A DNA stretch of 64,000 nucleotides from Flavobacteriaceae bacterium (GTDB lineage: Bacteria; Bacteroidota; Bacteroidia; Flavobacteriales; Flavobacteriaceae). Made by a program: the position numbers and the translations under genes. The notes beneath the pieces were generated by a model. It did not search any database. It worked only from the letters and a program-made list of their open reading frames with translations, and was not told the origin of the DNA. The stretch covers positions 62,001-126,000 of the forward strand of contig JAKIUU010000003.1 of NCBI GenBank assembly GCA_021647405.1. The letters are read 5' to 3'. Below, piece after piece: positions 33,816 through 42,642 of this stretch (positions are counted from its first letter, which is position 1; each line of letters opens with the position of its first letter).

Positions 33816-35240
33816 CTAATCTTCTTTTTTATACAGGCTTATAAAAATCTTAGCTTCGCTGTATTTTTTTACAAGTTTCCAATGGCTGTTTTTTGAATAG
33901 AGGGTATCTATAACTTTATCGCTTACATTAAAGGCATTAGAGTATAAAATATAGCCGTCTTTAAAGACAACACCTTTGTAAACATCGTTTTTATCTTCTT
34001 CGATATGAGACAGGTATCTAGAGTACTTATTGGGAAAGAAAGTAGCAATCTCTTTTTTATCAAAATTATTCTCCTTGATAAAAGAATTCATTTTTTCGGA
34101 CACCGTAAAATACTTCCAATGCAATGTTGTGGCATCCCAACCTTGACTTATTTTTAGTGGGTAAATCCAAAAATGGCCGCTCAGCAACACAACAAATACA
34201 AAGGTTATTCCGAAAAAAGAGAACTTGGTGTAATTCTTAATCCAATATACTGTTAATACAAGTGTCGGTATAATTATCGGCAATAAATACCTGTGTCCAA
34301 AAGGGTTCTGGTAGATTACAATTATCGGAAAAAGAACTATAAATTGGGTAATAATAATGAGAAAAAGTGTTTTTAAAGTCTTGTCTTGAAATTTACGAAG
34401 GCTAATTGTTTTAAATAAAAAGAATACGAAAAAGAGATAAATACCAAGCCTTCCAAAATCTATTAAACGCCATATAAACACACCTGTATTTCTTATTATC
34501 TGATAAAAAGAAGCATATTTTGCAGAGGTTCCCCAGTTGTTAGACACTGTATTATGAATTACCCAGCCTTTATTTATTTTGAATAACAACAAAAACAGGA
34601 ATAGAGAAACAATCCCTGGGATGAATTTTAAATAATCTTTAGCCCTTATCTTTTTATTTAAACCGTAATAATTAAATAAGATGTTAAATATTAACAATCC
34701 GCCCGCCATAATAGAGGCTCTTAAGCTAATTAACATTAAAATTACATAACAAAAGGCAAATGCGCTGTGCTTATTTTTCAGAATTAAATTCACACATAAG
34801 AAAAAGAAAAATAACTGAATAATATCAAATGTTATTAAAGAAAGTTGCGATAAAAAAGTGGGATCTAAAATAACAACCAACATTATTAACAATACCGTTA
34901 AATTACCTTTTATGTTTATGTTTTTTAGAAATTTACGCAGTTGTAGTAGAAGCCCAAAAACAAATGGGAGCATCCCCAAATGACATACCATTAACGACCT
35001 TCCAAAAATTTTCCAAAGAGAGGCAAAATACATCCCCACAAAAGTAGGATGCCCTGTGGCAATAGTATCTGGGAGATAAAAAAAATTAAAATTTGTTTCA
35101 AAATACCAATTGGCGGGAACAGACAGTTGAATTATATTGTCCCAATAAAAAGGATTATTGCGTGTACTAAATACTAGAATTATAGAAAAAATCAATAAAA
35201 GCATATTAAATACAAAACTAGAATTCAGGTGTTTTTTCAT
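33816..35240 (-). CDS. Polytopic membrane protein, GT-C glycosyltransferase-like
   Basis: A 474-aa protein with ~10-12 membrane helices and a ~100-residue C-terminal periplasmic-type segment. The first periplasmic loop has an acidic aromatic motif (NPFYWDNI) and a later TGHPTFVG, as in ArnT/PMT-like GT-C transferases that use polyprenyl-phosphate sugars. The resemblance is by pattern, so the enzyme role is tentative. Monocistronic, very AT-rich, and convergent with the DUF1684 gene. Confidence 0.55.
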   Translation of the reverse strand: MKKHLNSSFVFNMLLLIFSIILVFSTRNNPFYWDNIIQLSVPANWYFETNFNFFYLPDTIATGHPTFVGMYFASLWKIFGRSLMVCHLGMLPFVFGLLLQLRKFLKNINIKGNLTVLLIMLVVILDPTFLSQLSLITFDIIQLFFFFLCVNLILKNKHSAFAFCYVILMLISLRASIMAGGLLIFNILFNYYGLNKKIRAKDYLKFIPGIVSLFLFLLLFKINKGWVIHNTVSNNWGTSAKYASFYQIIRNTGVFIWRLIDFGRLGIYLFFVFFLFKTISLRKFQDKTLKTLFLIIITQFIVLFPIIVIYQNPFGHRYLLPIIIPTLVLTVYWIKNYTKFSFFGITFVFVVLLSGHFWIYPLKISQGWDATTLHWKYFTVSEKMNSFIKENNFDKKEIATFFPNKYSRYLSHIEEDKNDVYKGVVFKDGYILYSNAFNVSDKVIDTLYSKNSHWKLVKKYSEAKIFISLYKKED

Positions 35241-35358
35241 TGATTATTGTGTTTGTCGTTTTTCTAATTAATTCAAAAATGACTTTAAAAAGTTTGTTTG
35301 TAACACTGTGATTTAATTGAATTTATAACTGTTGGCAATGTATACTTGTTGTAAAGAT

Positions 35359-35763
35359 TCATCTGTAATTAATTTTCTTTATTACGCTTAATACTTTATC
35401 TGCCAAATCCTCTTTGCTGTCATATTCAATAATAGATTCCGAACAACCAGCTGTGGTGGTTGAATATTCCGCTCCTTTTTGACGCACATAAATAATTGGC
35501 TTTTTGGTGGCGAAAGCATAGCCCATTTCAATACCTACCCCAATAGATTTATGGGTGAGTTCTGCAATCAAAAAATCGGAAGCCTCAATTTCGGCAAAAG
35601 CCCCTGTCATCATTTCTTTTTCTTGATGCGGTTCAAAATGATATTTATCTACAAAAACTAAAATTTCTATATCTATATTGGTTAATTGGTTTACCAAATA
35701 ATCTATTGTAGTTGTAAATTTACTTTTATCAGCAAAACTTATGGCAAAGTAGCCTTTTTTCAT
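35359..35763 (-). CDS. Nucleoside 2-deoxyribosyltransferase-like small protein
   Basis: A 134-aa protein with a Rossmann-like fold. GYFAISFADKSKFTTTI begins it, and an acidic pair in FAEIEASDFLIAELTHKS resembles the catalytic region of the family. SIGVGIEMGYAFATKKPIIYV matches the conserved G-E-G-YA pattern. True enzymes move deoxyribose between bases; many homologues are uncharacterised. It ends a minus-strand run with crcB and DUF190, with a gap of 9 bp after the DUF190 gene. Confidence 0.68.
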   Translation of the reverse strand: MKKGYFAISFADKSKFTTTIDYLVNQLTNIDIEILVFVDKYHFEPHQEKEMMTGAFAEIEASDFLIAELTHKSIGVGIEMGYAFATKKPIIYVRQKGAEYSTTTAGCSESIIEYDSKEDLADKVLSVIKKINYR

Positions 35764-35772
35764 TGTTCAAGA

Positions 35773-36120
35773 TTATTTCATGGAACGATAACGAATAATC
35801 TCTGCTTTTTCTAGCGTAATCAAACCACCCGAATTAGCATCTTCGAACATTTGTTCTACAATTTTTACAAAAGAGCGGATTTTATCTTCTAAATCAACAA
35901 TTTCAACTACAAGCGGTAAATCTTCTGAAATAGTAAATAATTTGGCGGTACTAATTTTAGAATTGGCACCAAAACCCATAATACCTCTGGTGACAGTTGC
36001 ACCTGATAATCCTTGTTTTTTCGCAGAGTAAACCAAGGCTTCATACAAGGGAACACTACCTAATTTATCAGACTCGCCAATAAAAATACGCAGTAATTTT
36101 GCTTTAGGATTATTTTCCAT
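35773..36120 (-). CDS. DUF190 family protein
   Basis: A 115-aa protein with the family pattern: LLRIFIGESDKLGSVPLYEA, KKQGLSGATVTRGIMGFG and LPLVVEIVDLEDKI. The fold is PII-like (ferredoxin-like), so a regulatory or ligand-binding role is likely. DUF190 genes often sit beside crcB, as here (2 bp gap), which suggests a link with fluoride export. Confidence 0.9.
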   Translation of the reverse strand: MENNPKAKLLRIFIGESDKLGSVPLYEALVYSAKKQGLSGATVTRGIMGFGANSKISTAKLFTISEDLPLVVEIVDLEDKIRSFVKIVEQMFEDANSGGLITLEKAEIIRYRSMK

Positions 36121-36122
36121 GA

Positions 36123-36494
36123 TTATATCAATTTTAAAAGAGTCATACCCAAATATACAGCTAATAATCCGACAAGGATACTTGCTGCAACGTAAAGTAG
36201 TCCGTAAAGAATTTGTCCATCACGTAAAAGTTGCATGGTTTCTAACGAAAAAGCCGAAAAAGTGGTAAAACCGCCACAAATGCCTGTGGCTAAAAACAAG
36301 CGCCATTCTGGCGATAGATTAAACTTTTCGCTCATGCCAAAAACAATGCCAATAACAAAACAACCAATTATGTTTACAGTTAAAGTGCCAAAAGGAAAAG
36401 CAGATAAAAATTTAGACTGCACCATTTGTGCTATTAAATAGCGTAAAGTACCGCCTATAAAACTTCCTAATCCAACTAAAGCAACTATTCTCAT
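36123..36494 (-). CDS. crcB: Fluoride channel Fluc/CrcB
   Basis: A 123-aa protein with four membrane helices. GSFIGGTLRYLIAQ is at the N-terminus, NIIGCFVIGIVFG follows (conserved Asn-Gly), and ICGGFTTFSAFSLE is the Fluc motif with the Thr/Phe track. As a dual-topology dimer it exports fluoride. No fluoride riboswitch precedes it: the upstream gene ends 2 bp before. Confidence 0.94.
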   Translation of the reverse strand: MRIVALVGLGSFIGGTLRYLIAQMVQSKFLSAFPFGTLTVNIIGCFVIGIVFGMSEKFNLSPEWRLFLATGICGGFTTFSAFSLETMQLLRDGQILYGLLYVAASILVGLLAVYLGMTLLKLI

Positions 36495-36496
36495 TT

Positions 36497-37594
36497 TTAA
36501 AATTTAATTTTTGAAACACTGCGCCAATTCCACTTACCCACTACAGTTCCTTTACTGAGTTTTATAATTCCCGGATTGGCACGTATCATTGTTTTAAGTG
36601 TTGTCTCATCACAAAAAAGCAAATCGAAATTTAAATTATAAGTGGTTTTAAGCTTGAGATAATTTTTGTTGGTAGAAGCCGACATGGCATAAACTTTATA
36701 GCCCTCCTTCAAGGCTTTATCGGTTAAGGTTTTAACCGTTTCTAAGCCTTTAGTAGTTGTTAGGTCGAGATTGTACATTACAACCAGCAATAATTTTGAT
36801 TCTTGTAGCAATTGCGCGGTTAAATCGCTGCCATCTAATTCCATTGTAAAATCGTGAATGGGTGGTTTGTAACCTTCTTGAACAACTTCTGTTTTACGAT
36901 CTACAAAAGTAGCACCTTTAATTTGCCATGGCTTTTCATCAGTAGTAAATTGTTTGTCTTCGCCATTTACTTTGTATGTCCATGTATCTTTATAAATGGC
37001 CTTGGGTGCACCCTCTGGTACAAGCATGCCTTCACTGATATTTTTACCGATGGCATAAGGTCTAAAATCTATAATTGGTAAATAATTGAGTACGTAAAAA
37101 ACAATTCCTAAGGCGCTTAATAAACTGATAAATGTGATGCGTTTTGCCAACTTAAAACTGAATAGTGGTTTTATGTTTTTATGATTGTAAACCAACAGAG
37201 CAATCAACACAATTAATGCGATATTTTTATAAAACGTTTCCCAAGAAGTGAGCGTGATGGCATCGCCAAAACAGCCACAGTCGGTTACTTTGTCATAAAA
37301 GGCTGAGTACCAAGTTAGAAACAAGAAAACACTTATCAAAGCCAACAAACTATAACTTGTAAATTTAGATTTATAACCTACCAATATCATCACACCTAGC
37401 ATTAATTCTGCGGTGATTAAAAGGATCGAAAACTGCAGTGCAAAAGGTTCTAAAAAAGGCAAATTAAGAACGTCAACCCCAAAATATTCTTGAAATTTAT
37501 ACATTGACCCTATCGGATCTACCAACTTAACAAATCCTGAAAACACAAAGGTTATGCCTACTAGAAATCGGAAAATTTGAGTTGTGATATTCAT
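36497..37594 (-). CDS. BT_3928-type protein: DoxX/MauE-like membrane domain plus thioredoxin-like domain
   Basis: A 365-aa protein. Residues ~1-150 form four or more helices with FLVGITFVFSGFVKLVDPIG and the conserved Cys pair in DKVTDCGCFGDA, as in DoxX/MauE-like redox membrane proteins. After a further membrane segment, the C-terminal ~120 residues resemble a thioredoxin fold (LLVVMYNLDLTTTKGLETVK) without a CxxC. A role in envelope thiol-redox metabolism is inferred. In relatives it is often next to a DUF1599 gene, as here. Confidence 0.8.
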   Translation of the reverse strand: MNITTQIFRFLVGITFVFSGFVKLVDPIGSMYKFQEYFGVDVLNLPFLEPFALQFSILLITAELMLGVMILVGYKSKFTSYSLLALISVFLFLTWYSAFYDKVTDCGCFGDAITLTSWETFYKNIALIVLIALLVYNHKNIKPLFSFKLAKRITFISLLSALGIVFYVLNYLPIIDFRPYAIGKNISEGMLVPEGAPKAIYKDTWTYKVNGEDKQFTTDEKPWQIKGATFVDRKTEVVQEGYKPPIHDFTMELDGSDLTAQLLQESKLLLVVMYNLDLTTTKGLETVKTLTDKALKEGYKVYAMSASTNKNYLKLKTTYNLNFDLLFCDETTLKTMIRANPGIIKLSKGTVVGKWNWRSVSKIKF

Positions 37595-37605
37595 AGTTTA
37601 TATTA

Positions 37606-37827
37606 TTAATTTATGTCTTGATAATTGGCATCAATACCTTCAGAAGCAATCGTTTTACCTTCGATATTTTCTATTTGTTTGGCACGTAATAATTTCTGAA
37701 TGATTAAATCGGTTAACGAACTGATGCGCATATCATGCCACACACAACCGTAATCTTTCATTTTCTTAACAAATAATCCCTTACATTTGTCATTTACAGC
37801 AGCGCATTGTTTTGAAGTCTTTTGCAT
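37606..37827 (-). pseudogene. Truncated, internally deleted DUF1599 gene
   Basis: A 73-aa frame. The start MQKTSKQ...KCKGLFVKKMKDYG fits the beginning of the N-terminal DUF1599 repeat. The next text WHDMRISSLTDLIIQKLL and KTIASEGIDANYQD fits the end of the C-terminal repeat of full-length (~180-aa) proteins as I recall them. So the middle ~100 residues appear lost by recombination between the two repeats, and the last ~12 are cut by an early stop (QDIN*). The frame may still be translated, but it is probably a remnant. It heads the operon 11 bp before the DoxX-like gene. Confidence 0.6.
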
Positions 37828-37949
37828 AAAACTTTTTAAATTTTTATATGAATTTTCGAAACAAATTTAACAATATTTATTAAGCTTGCTATTTTAAAAA
37901 ACAAGTTTATACAGGGCTGTAAAAATTGACTCTCTAAAAGTAATTTTTT

Positions 37950-38534
37950 ATGAAAAGTATTGCTGTCTTTTGTGGCTCGAGTATCGGTTTTAATTCGATT
38001 TATAAAACAGAGGCCCTAAAAGTTGGCCATTATTTTGCACAACACAATATCGGTTTGGTTTATGGCGGTGGAAAAATTGGTATGATGGGGATTTTGGCAG
38101 ATGCCTTACTCGAAAAAAAAGGCCATGTAACAGGTGTAATTCCCGGATTGTTACGCCATGAAGAAGTAGAACACAGCAACATCAGTAAAATGATTGTTAC
38201 CAAAACAATGAGCAAACGCAAAGTTAAAATAAGTAAAATGGTTGATGGCTATATTGCTTTGGCAGGGGGTTTTGGCACACTTGACGAACTTTTTGAAGCC
38301 CTAACTTTAGGGCAATTGGGTATTGAAAATAAACCTGTTGGTTTGTTAAATACCAATGGCTTTTTTGATGCCACACTCAAACAATTAGATGTTATGGTGG
38401 CCGAAGGTTTTTTAAAACAAATAAACCGAGAGATGCTTCAAGTTGCTGATACCATAGAAGATTTGATGACAAAAATGCAGGTTTATACAGCGCCAAAATT
38501 GGGTAAAATTGTCAATACCGTAGCTTCAAAATAG
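37950..38534 (+). CDS. LOG-family protein (TIGR00730 Rossmann fold)
   Basis: A 194-aa protein. It has VFCGSSIGFN, VYGGGKIGMMGILADALL, GVIPGLL and the substrate motif GGFGTLDELFEALT. The usual Pro of PGGxGTxxE is Ala here (ALAGGFGTLDE); the catalytic Glu is kept. Family members are cytokinin-type nucleoside 5'-monophosphate phosphoribohydrolases or general nucleotide N-ribohydrolases. First gene of a run with folP, a lipoprotein and cdaA. Confidence 0.9.
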   Translation: MKSIAVFCGSSIGFNSIYKTEALKVGHYFAQHNIGLVYGGGKIGMMGILADALLEKKGHVTGVIPGLLRHEEVEHSNISKMIVTKTMSKRKVKISKMVDGYIALAGGFGTLDELFEALTLGQLGIENKPVGLLNTNGFFDATLKQLDVMVAEGFLKQINREMLQVADTIEDLMTKMQVYTAPKLGKIVNTVASK

Positions 38535-38541
38535 TTTTATT

Positions 38542-39366
38542 ATGCACATCACTTGTAAAGGCACGCTTATTGACCTTTCTTCACCAAAAATAATGGGTAT
38601 TTTAAATATTACCCCCGATTCTTTTTACGATGGTGGCAAATACACCTCAGATACTACTATTTTAAAACAAGTGGAAAAGATGCTGACAAAGGGCGCCACT
38701 TTTATAGATGTTGGCGCTTATTCATCACGACCAAAGGCACAACATATTACAGAAGATGAAGAATTGCTGAGAAGTAGCCATGCCATTGAATTGATAATTT
38801 CAGCATTTCCCAAAATTTTTCTTTCGGTTGACACTTTTAGAAGTAAAGTTGCCAAACAAGCTCTATTGGCTGGCGCCTGTATGGTAAACGATATTTCTGG
38901 GGGTAGTTTAGATAAAAATATGTTTGAAATAGTTGCCAAAAACAATGTGCCTTATATTTTGATGCACATGTTAGGCACGCCCCAAAACATGCAAGACAAT
39001 CCACAGTACGATAACATTATATTTGATATCCGTCATTATTTTTCCGAAAAAATAACCCAATTGCGCAGTCTTGGTGTAAACGATATTATTTTAGATGTTG
39101 GATTTGGATTTGGTAAAAATCTTGAGCACAACTATACGCTCCTTAAAAACTTAAATCTCTTTACGTGTTTTGACCTCCCTGTTTTGGCAGGTATTTCGCG
39201 TAAGTCTATGTTGTATAATGTTTTGAAAACAACGGCAAAAAAATCTTTAAACGCAACAACCATTGCCAATACCATTGCCCTGCAAAATGGGGCTGCTATT
39301 TTGCGTGTTCACGATGTTAAAGAAGCGCAGGAAACAGTGCAGATTTTTAACCAACTAAATAATTAA
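38542..39366 (+). CDS. folP: Dihydropteroate synthase
   Basis: A 274-aa TIM-barrel enzyme joining p-aminobenzoate to dihydropterin pyrophosphate in folate synthesis. Family motifs in order: MGILNITPDSFYDGGKY, FIDVGAYSSRP, SVDTFRSKVAKQALLAGA, VNDISGG, YILMHMLGTPQNMQ, ILDVGFGFGKN and LAGISRKSMLY. All catalytic positions look intact. 7 bp after the LOG gene and 3 bp before the lipoprotein gene. Confidence 0.96.
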   Translation: MHITCKGTLIDLSSPKIMGILNITPDSFYDGGKYTSDTTILKQVEKMLTKGATFIDVGAYSSRPKAQHITEDEELLRSSHAIELIISAFPKIFLSVDTFRSKVAKQALLAGACMVNDISGGSLDKNMFEIVAKNNVPYILMHMLGTPQNMQDNPQYDNIIFDIRHYFSEKITQLRSLGVNDIILDVGFGFGKNLEHNYTLLKNLNLFTCFDLPVLAGISRKSMLYNVLKTTAKKSLNATTIANTIALQNGAAILRVHDVKEAQETVQIFNQLNN

Positions 39367-39369
39367 AAT

Positions 39370-40002
39370 ATGAAATACATCCCTGTCATTTTTCTTTGTT
39401 TTATAATTTTAAGTTGCAATAAACAAACGGTAAAGCTGCCTCAAATTCATACTGAAGCTGTTAACGAAGTGTACAACAATTCGCAAGTGTGGATTTTTTA
39501 TTCGGTTACTAACAATGACACCCTTGCCGTATTAAATAAAAACAACAGCATTTCTACCACCCATTGGCTTTTTAATATTGACAAAAAATTACAACTCAAG
39601 CAATTGTACAAACCACTCTCTACCATGCTTGCCAAACGTCAAAAAAAATCGCCACACCATGTTGATGGCATGCGCAATTATTTCACTTTTGCTGATACCT
39701 TAGACAAACGCAATAAATTTTTACCTTTCAAAACAAAAACCATTGTGTATAAAGTGCCCAATGCTAAAGATACAAGTACACTAAATATTATTTTTTACCC
39801 AAAGTATTTTCAATTTAAAGACAGAACTTATAATTACCACCAACTAGATTCTGTTCTTCAAAATCAGCATAGTTGGCACAAAACACATTTTTTTTATCAA
39901 GACCAAATAAGCTATCCTGAGTATTTAAAAATAAAAGCATTAATTTATCATTTACCCTTTAACGACTCTTTGCTGCCCACAACTGATTTTTATTTTGAAT
40001 AG
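39370..40002 (+). CDS. Lipoprotein of unknown function between folP and cdaA
   Basis: A 210-aa predicted lipoprotein: lipobox IILSC (Cys ~16), then a Lys/Thr/Tyr-rich mature part with no recognised motif (WIFYSVTNNDTLAVLNK, FADTLDKRNKFLPFKTK). Its tight position (3 bp after folP, 50 bp before cdaA) suggests co-transcription. Function unknown. Confidence 0.72.
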   Translation: MKYIPVIFLCFIILSCNKQTVKLPQIHTEAVNEVYNNSQVWIFYSVTNNDTLAVLNKNNSISTTHWLFNIDKKLQLKQLYKPLSTMLAKRQKKSPHHVDGMRNYFTFADTLDKRNKFLPFKTKTIVYKVPNAKDTSTLNIIFYPKYFQFKDRTYNYHQLDSVLQNQHSWHKTHFFYQDQISYPEYLKIKALIYHLPFNDSLLPTTDFYFE

Positions 40003-40052
40003 CATCCCTTTAAAAAGCTTTATTTTAGTATTTTTACGTAAAATTATTACAA

Positions 40053-40829
40053 TTGGATTATTTAGACTTTGACTTTTTAGATTTTTTAGACATCTTATTG
40101 GTAGCCGTTTTGCTCTATTATGTTTATAAATTGGTAAAAGGAACCGTTGCCATCAATATCTTTTTAGGAATTGCCATTATATATCTTATCTGGAAATTAA
40201 CAGAAGCTTTGCAAATGGAACTGCTAAGCGATATTTTGGGCAAGTTTATTGGGGGCGGTTTTATTGCTTTAATCATTGTCTTTCAACAAGAAATTAGAAA
40301 ATTTTTGCTGATGCTGGGCTCCACCAATTTTACCTCAAAAAAGAGTTTTATCCGCCAATTTAGTTTTCTAAAATCTGAAATTACCGAAATTATTAATGTC
40401 GATGCCATTTTAGAAGCTTGTAAAGAAATGGGCGCTATTAAAACGGGTGCTTTAATTGTTATTAAACGCAATAACAGCCTCGATTTTATTAAAGATACAG
40501 GCGATTTAATGAATTTAGAAGTTAACAAACCCATTTTAAAAAGTATTTTTTATAAAAATTCGCCCCTTCACGATGGCGCCATCATTATAGAAGACAATAA
40601 AATTGTGGCCACACGTGTTATTTTACCAATATCAAAAGAAGCCAATATTCCTTTGCGTTTTGGTTTACGCCATAGGGCTGCTATAGGTATAACTGATAAA
40701 ACAGACGCTTTGGCACTTGTGGTGTCAGAAGAAACAGGCGAAATTTCGTATATAAAAGATGGTGAGTTTGTGCTCTTTAAAAACCTTGACGAACTCAATG
40801 TTAAAATCCGTCAAGATTTATCCAATTAA
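40053..40829 (+). CDS. cdaA: Membrane diadenylate cyclase CdaA
   Basis: A 258-aa protein making the second messenger c-di-AMP from two ATP. Three N-terminal helices (DILLVAVLLYYVYKLVKG and following) precede the DAC domain with SPLHDGAIII and RHRAAIGIT, the DGA and RHR catalytic motifs, and ALVVSEETGEIS. The start is TTG 40053: MDYLDFDFLDFLDI aligns with the usual family N-terminus and no ATG occurs before residue ~50. No ybbR-like partner gene follows; a convergent ABC exporter gene does. Confidence 0.93.
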   Translation: MDYLDFDFLDFLDILLVAVLLYYVYKLVKGTVAINIFLGIAIIYLIWKLTEALQMELLSDILGKFIGGGFIALIIVFQQEIRKFLLMLGSTNFTSKKSFIRQFSFLKSEITEIINVDAILEACKEMGAIKTGALIVIKRNNSLDFIKDTGDLMNLEVNKPILKSIFYKNSPLHDGAIIIEDNKIVATRVILPISKEANIPLRFGLRHRAAIGITDKTDALALVVSEETGEISYIKDGEFVLFKNLDELNVKIRQDLSN

Positions 40830-40844
40830 ATCGCCACCATAAAT

Positions 40845-42629
40845 TTACCCTGTGGCCTTAACAAACTGTATTTCGTAAAGTCTGGAATAAAAACCTTGTT
40901 TGGCCAGCAATTCTTTATGAGTACCCTGCTCAACAATTTGGCCTTTGTCAAGTACAATAATTCTATCAGCTTTCTTTACAGTAGCCAATCGGTGGGCAAT
41001 AATGATAGATGTTCTATTCTGTGTAATTTTATCTGTCGCTTTCTGGATGCGTTTCTCTGAATGTGAATCAATAGATGATGTGGCTTCATCTAAAATCAAA
41101 ATACTTGGTTTTGTTACGTAAGCTCTTAAAAAAGCGATGAGTTGGCGTTGCCCCGATGATAGCATGGCACCGCGCTCTTTAACATTGTAATTAAAACCTT
41201 GTGGCAATGTTTCAATAAATTTTTTGACCCCAATTTTTTCGGCTGCAGCCTCTACTTCGGCCAAACTAATTTCTTTATTTGTTAAAATAATGTTGTTGTA
41301 AATGGTATCGGCAAACAAAAAGACATCTTGTAAAACAACAGCTATGTTATTGCGCAAAGTAGAAAGTTTATATTTAGATATGTCAAGGTCGTCTATTAAA
41401 ATCTCGCCGCTGTCTATTTTATAAAAACGGTTGAGTAAATTAATAATGGTCGATTTTCCAGCACCTGTGGCCCCCACAATGGCCACGGTTTCTCCTTGCT
41501 TAACATCAAACGAAATACCCTTTAAAACAGGCTCGCCTTTTAAATAAGAAAATACCACATTTTTAAAAGATATAGTCCCTTTTAAACTTGGTTTCTGGCA
41601 GGTTCCCAAATCGGGTTCTTTTTCTTCTTCATCTAATACGGTAAAAACCCTATCGGCAGCCACCATACCCATTTGGAGTGTGTTAAATTTATCGGCTATT
41701 TGACGCAAAGGTCTGAACAGCATCTGGCTCATCACAATAAAGCTCATTATTTTTCCGATACTAATAGCACTGTTATTAGTGGCTTGTAGGCCGCCATACC
41801 AAACCACAAAACCCAAGGCTATAGACGTTAAAATTTCGGCAACGGGAAAAAATATAGAAAAATACCACACCGTTCTAACATGGGCTTTTTTGTGCTTTTC
41901 ATTTATTTCTCTAAATTTATTAAACTCTATATCCTCTCGTGTAAACAGCTGTACAATCTTCATACCTGTTACCCGTTCTTGCACAAAGCTGTTTAAATTA
42001 GAAATCTGATTTCTAACCTCTTGAAAGGCGCCTTTTATTTTTATTTGGAATACTTTGGTGGCGTAAATAATTATCGGTAAAACGGTTAAAACAATAAGTG
42101 CCAAGCGCCAGTTCATATAAAGCATTAAAAATATGATGACAAGCATTTTTAGCAAATCGCTTATAATCATAAACAAGCCTTGGCCAAAAACACTGGCTAT
42201 GGTTTCAATATCGCTCACCACACGTGTTACCAATTTGCCTACTGGCGATGTGGTAAAATACTGCATTTTAAAACTTAGCAAATGTTTGTAAACTTTTATG
42301 CGCAAATCTTTTATAATGTGCTGCCCCAACCAATTGGCAAAATATATAAATAAAAACTGAAGCAAAACCTCAGTAAAAAGTGCCACAAACATATAAATGA
42401 TATACTTAAGAAGTTCGGCCGCATTTTTATGTGTGATATAATTATCTACAATTTGCTGCAATAGCCAAGGTCTTACAGCAGCAACTAAAGCCAATAATAT
42501 GGTAGAAGCACTTGCCACTAAAAACTGAAGCTTGTAGTTCTTTACAAATTGTATCAGCCTAAAAAAAAGCTTGGCATCAAAGGCTTTTCCTGTTACTTTT
42601 TTAGAATTATTTGATGGGGTTTTTGACAT
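40845..42629 (-). CDS. ABC exporter, fused permease and ATPase (MsbA/ABCB type)
   Basis: A 594-aa half-transporter. Start chosen at ATG 42629 (MSKTPSNNSKK), as the longer frame overlaps truA. Six membrane helices lie in ~25-310 (ASASTILLALVAAVRPWLLQ). The nucleotide-binding domain has Walker A GATGAGKSTIINLL, signature LSSGQRQLIAF, Walker B SILILDEATSS and H-loop IIIAHRLAT. It probably works as a homodimer exporting lipid, glycan or drug; substrate not known. Complete. Confidence 0.9.
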   Translation of the reverse strand: MSKTPSNNSKKVTGKAFDAKLFFRLIQFVKNYKLQFLVASASTILLALVAAVRPWLLQQIVDNYITHKNAAELLKYIIYMFVALFTEVLLQFLFIYFANWLGQHIIKDLRIKVYKHLLSFKMQYFTTSPVGKLVTRVVSDIETIASVFGQGLFMIISDLLKMLVIIFLMLYMNWRLALIVLTVLPIIIYATKVFQIKIKGAFQEVRNQISNLNSFVQERVTGMKIVQLFTREDIEFNKFREINEKHKKAHVRTVWYFSIFFPVAEILTSIALGFVVWYGGLQATNNSAISIGKIMSFIVMSQMLFRPLRQIADKFNTLQMGMVAADRVFTVLDEEEKEPDLGTCQKPSLKGTISFKNVVFSYLKGEPVLKGISFDVKQGETVAIVGATGAGKSTIINLLNRFYKIDSGEILIDDLDISKYKLSTLRNNIAVVLQDVFLFADTIYNNIILTNKEISLAEVEAAAEKIGVKKFIETLPQGFNYNVKERGAMLSSGQRQLIAFLRAYVTKPSILILDEATSSIDSHSEKRIQKATDKITQNRTSIIIAHRLATVKKADRIIVLDKGQIVEQGTHKELLAKQGFYSRLYEIQFVKATG

Positions 42630-42642
42630 AATGAATGTAAAA

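Noticed and set aside
36495..36496. Fluoride riboswitch before crcB
   Set aside because: Only 2 bp separate crcB from the preceding gene; there is no room, and none was seen at the operon head (37828-37949).
40053..40829. Cyclic-nucleotide antiphage (CBASS-like) nucleotidyltransferase
   Set aside because: The DGA and RHR motifs and three N-terminal helices identify housekeeping diadenylate cyclase CdaA; no effector gene is adjacent.
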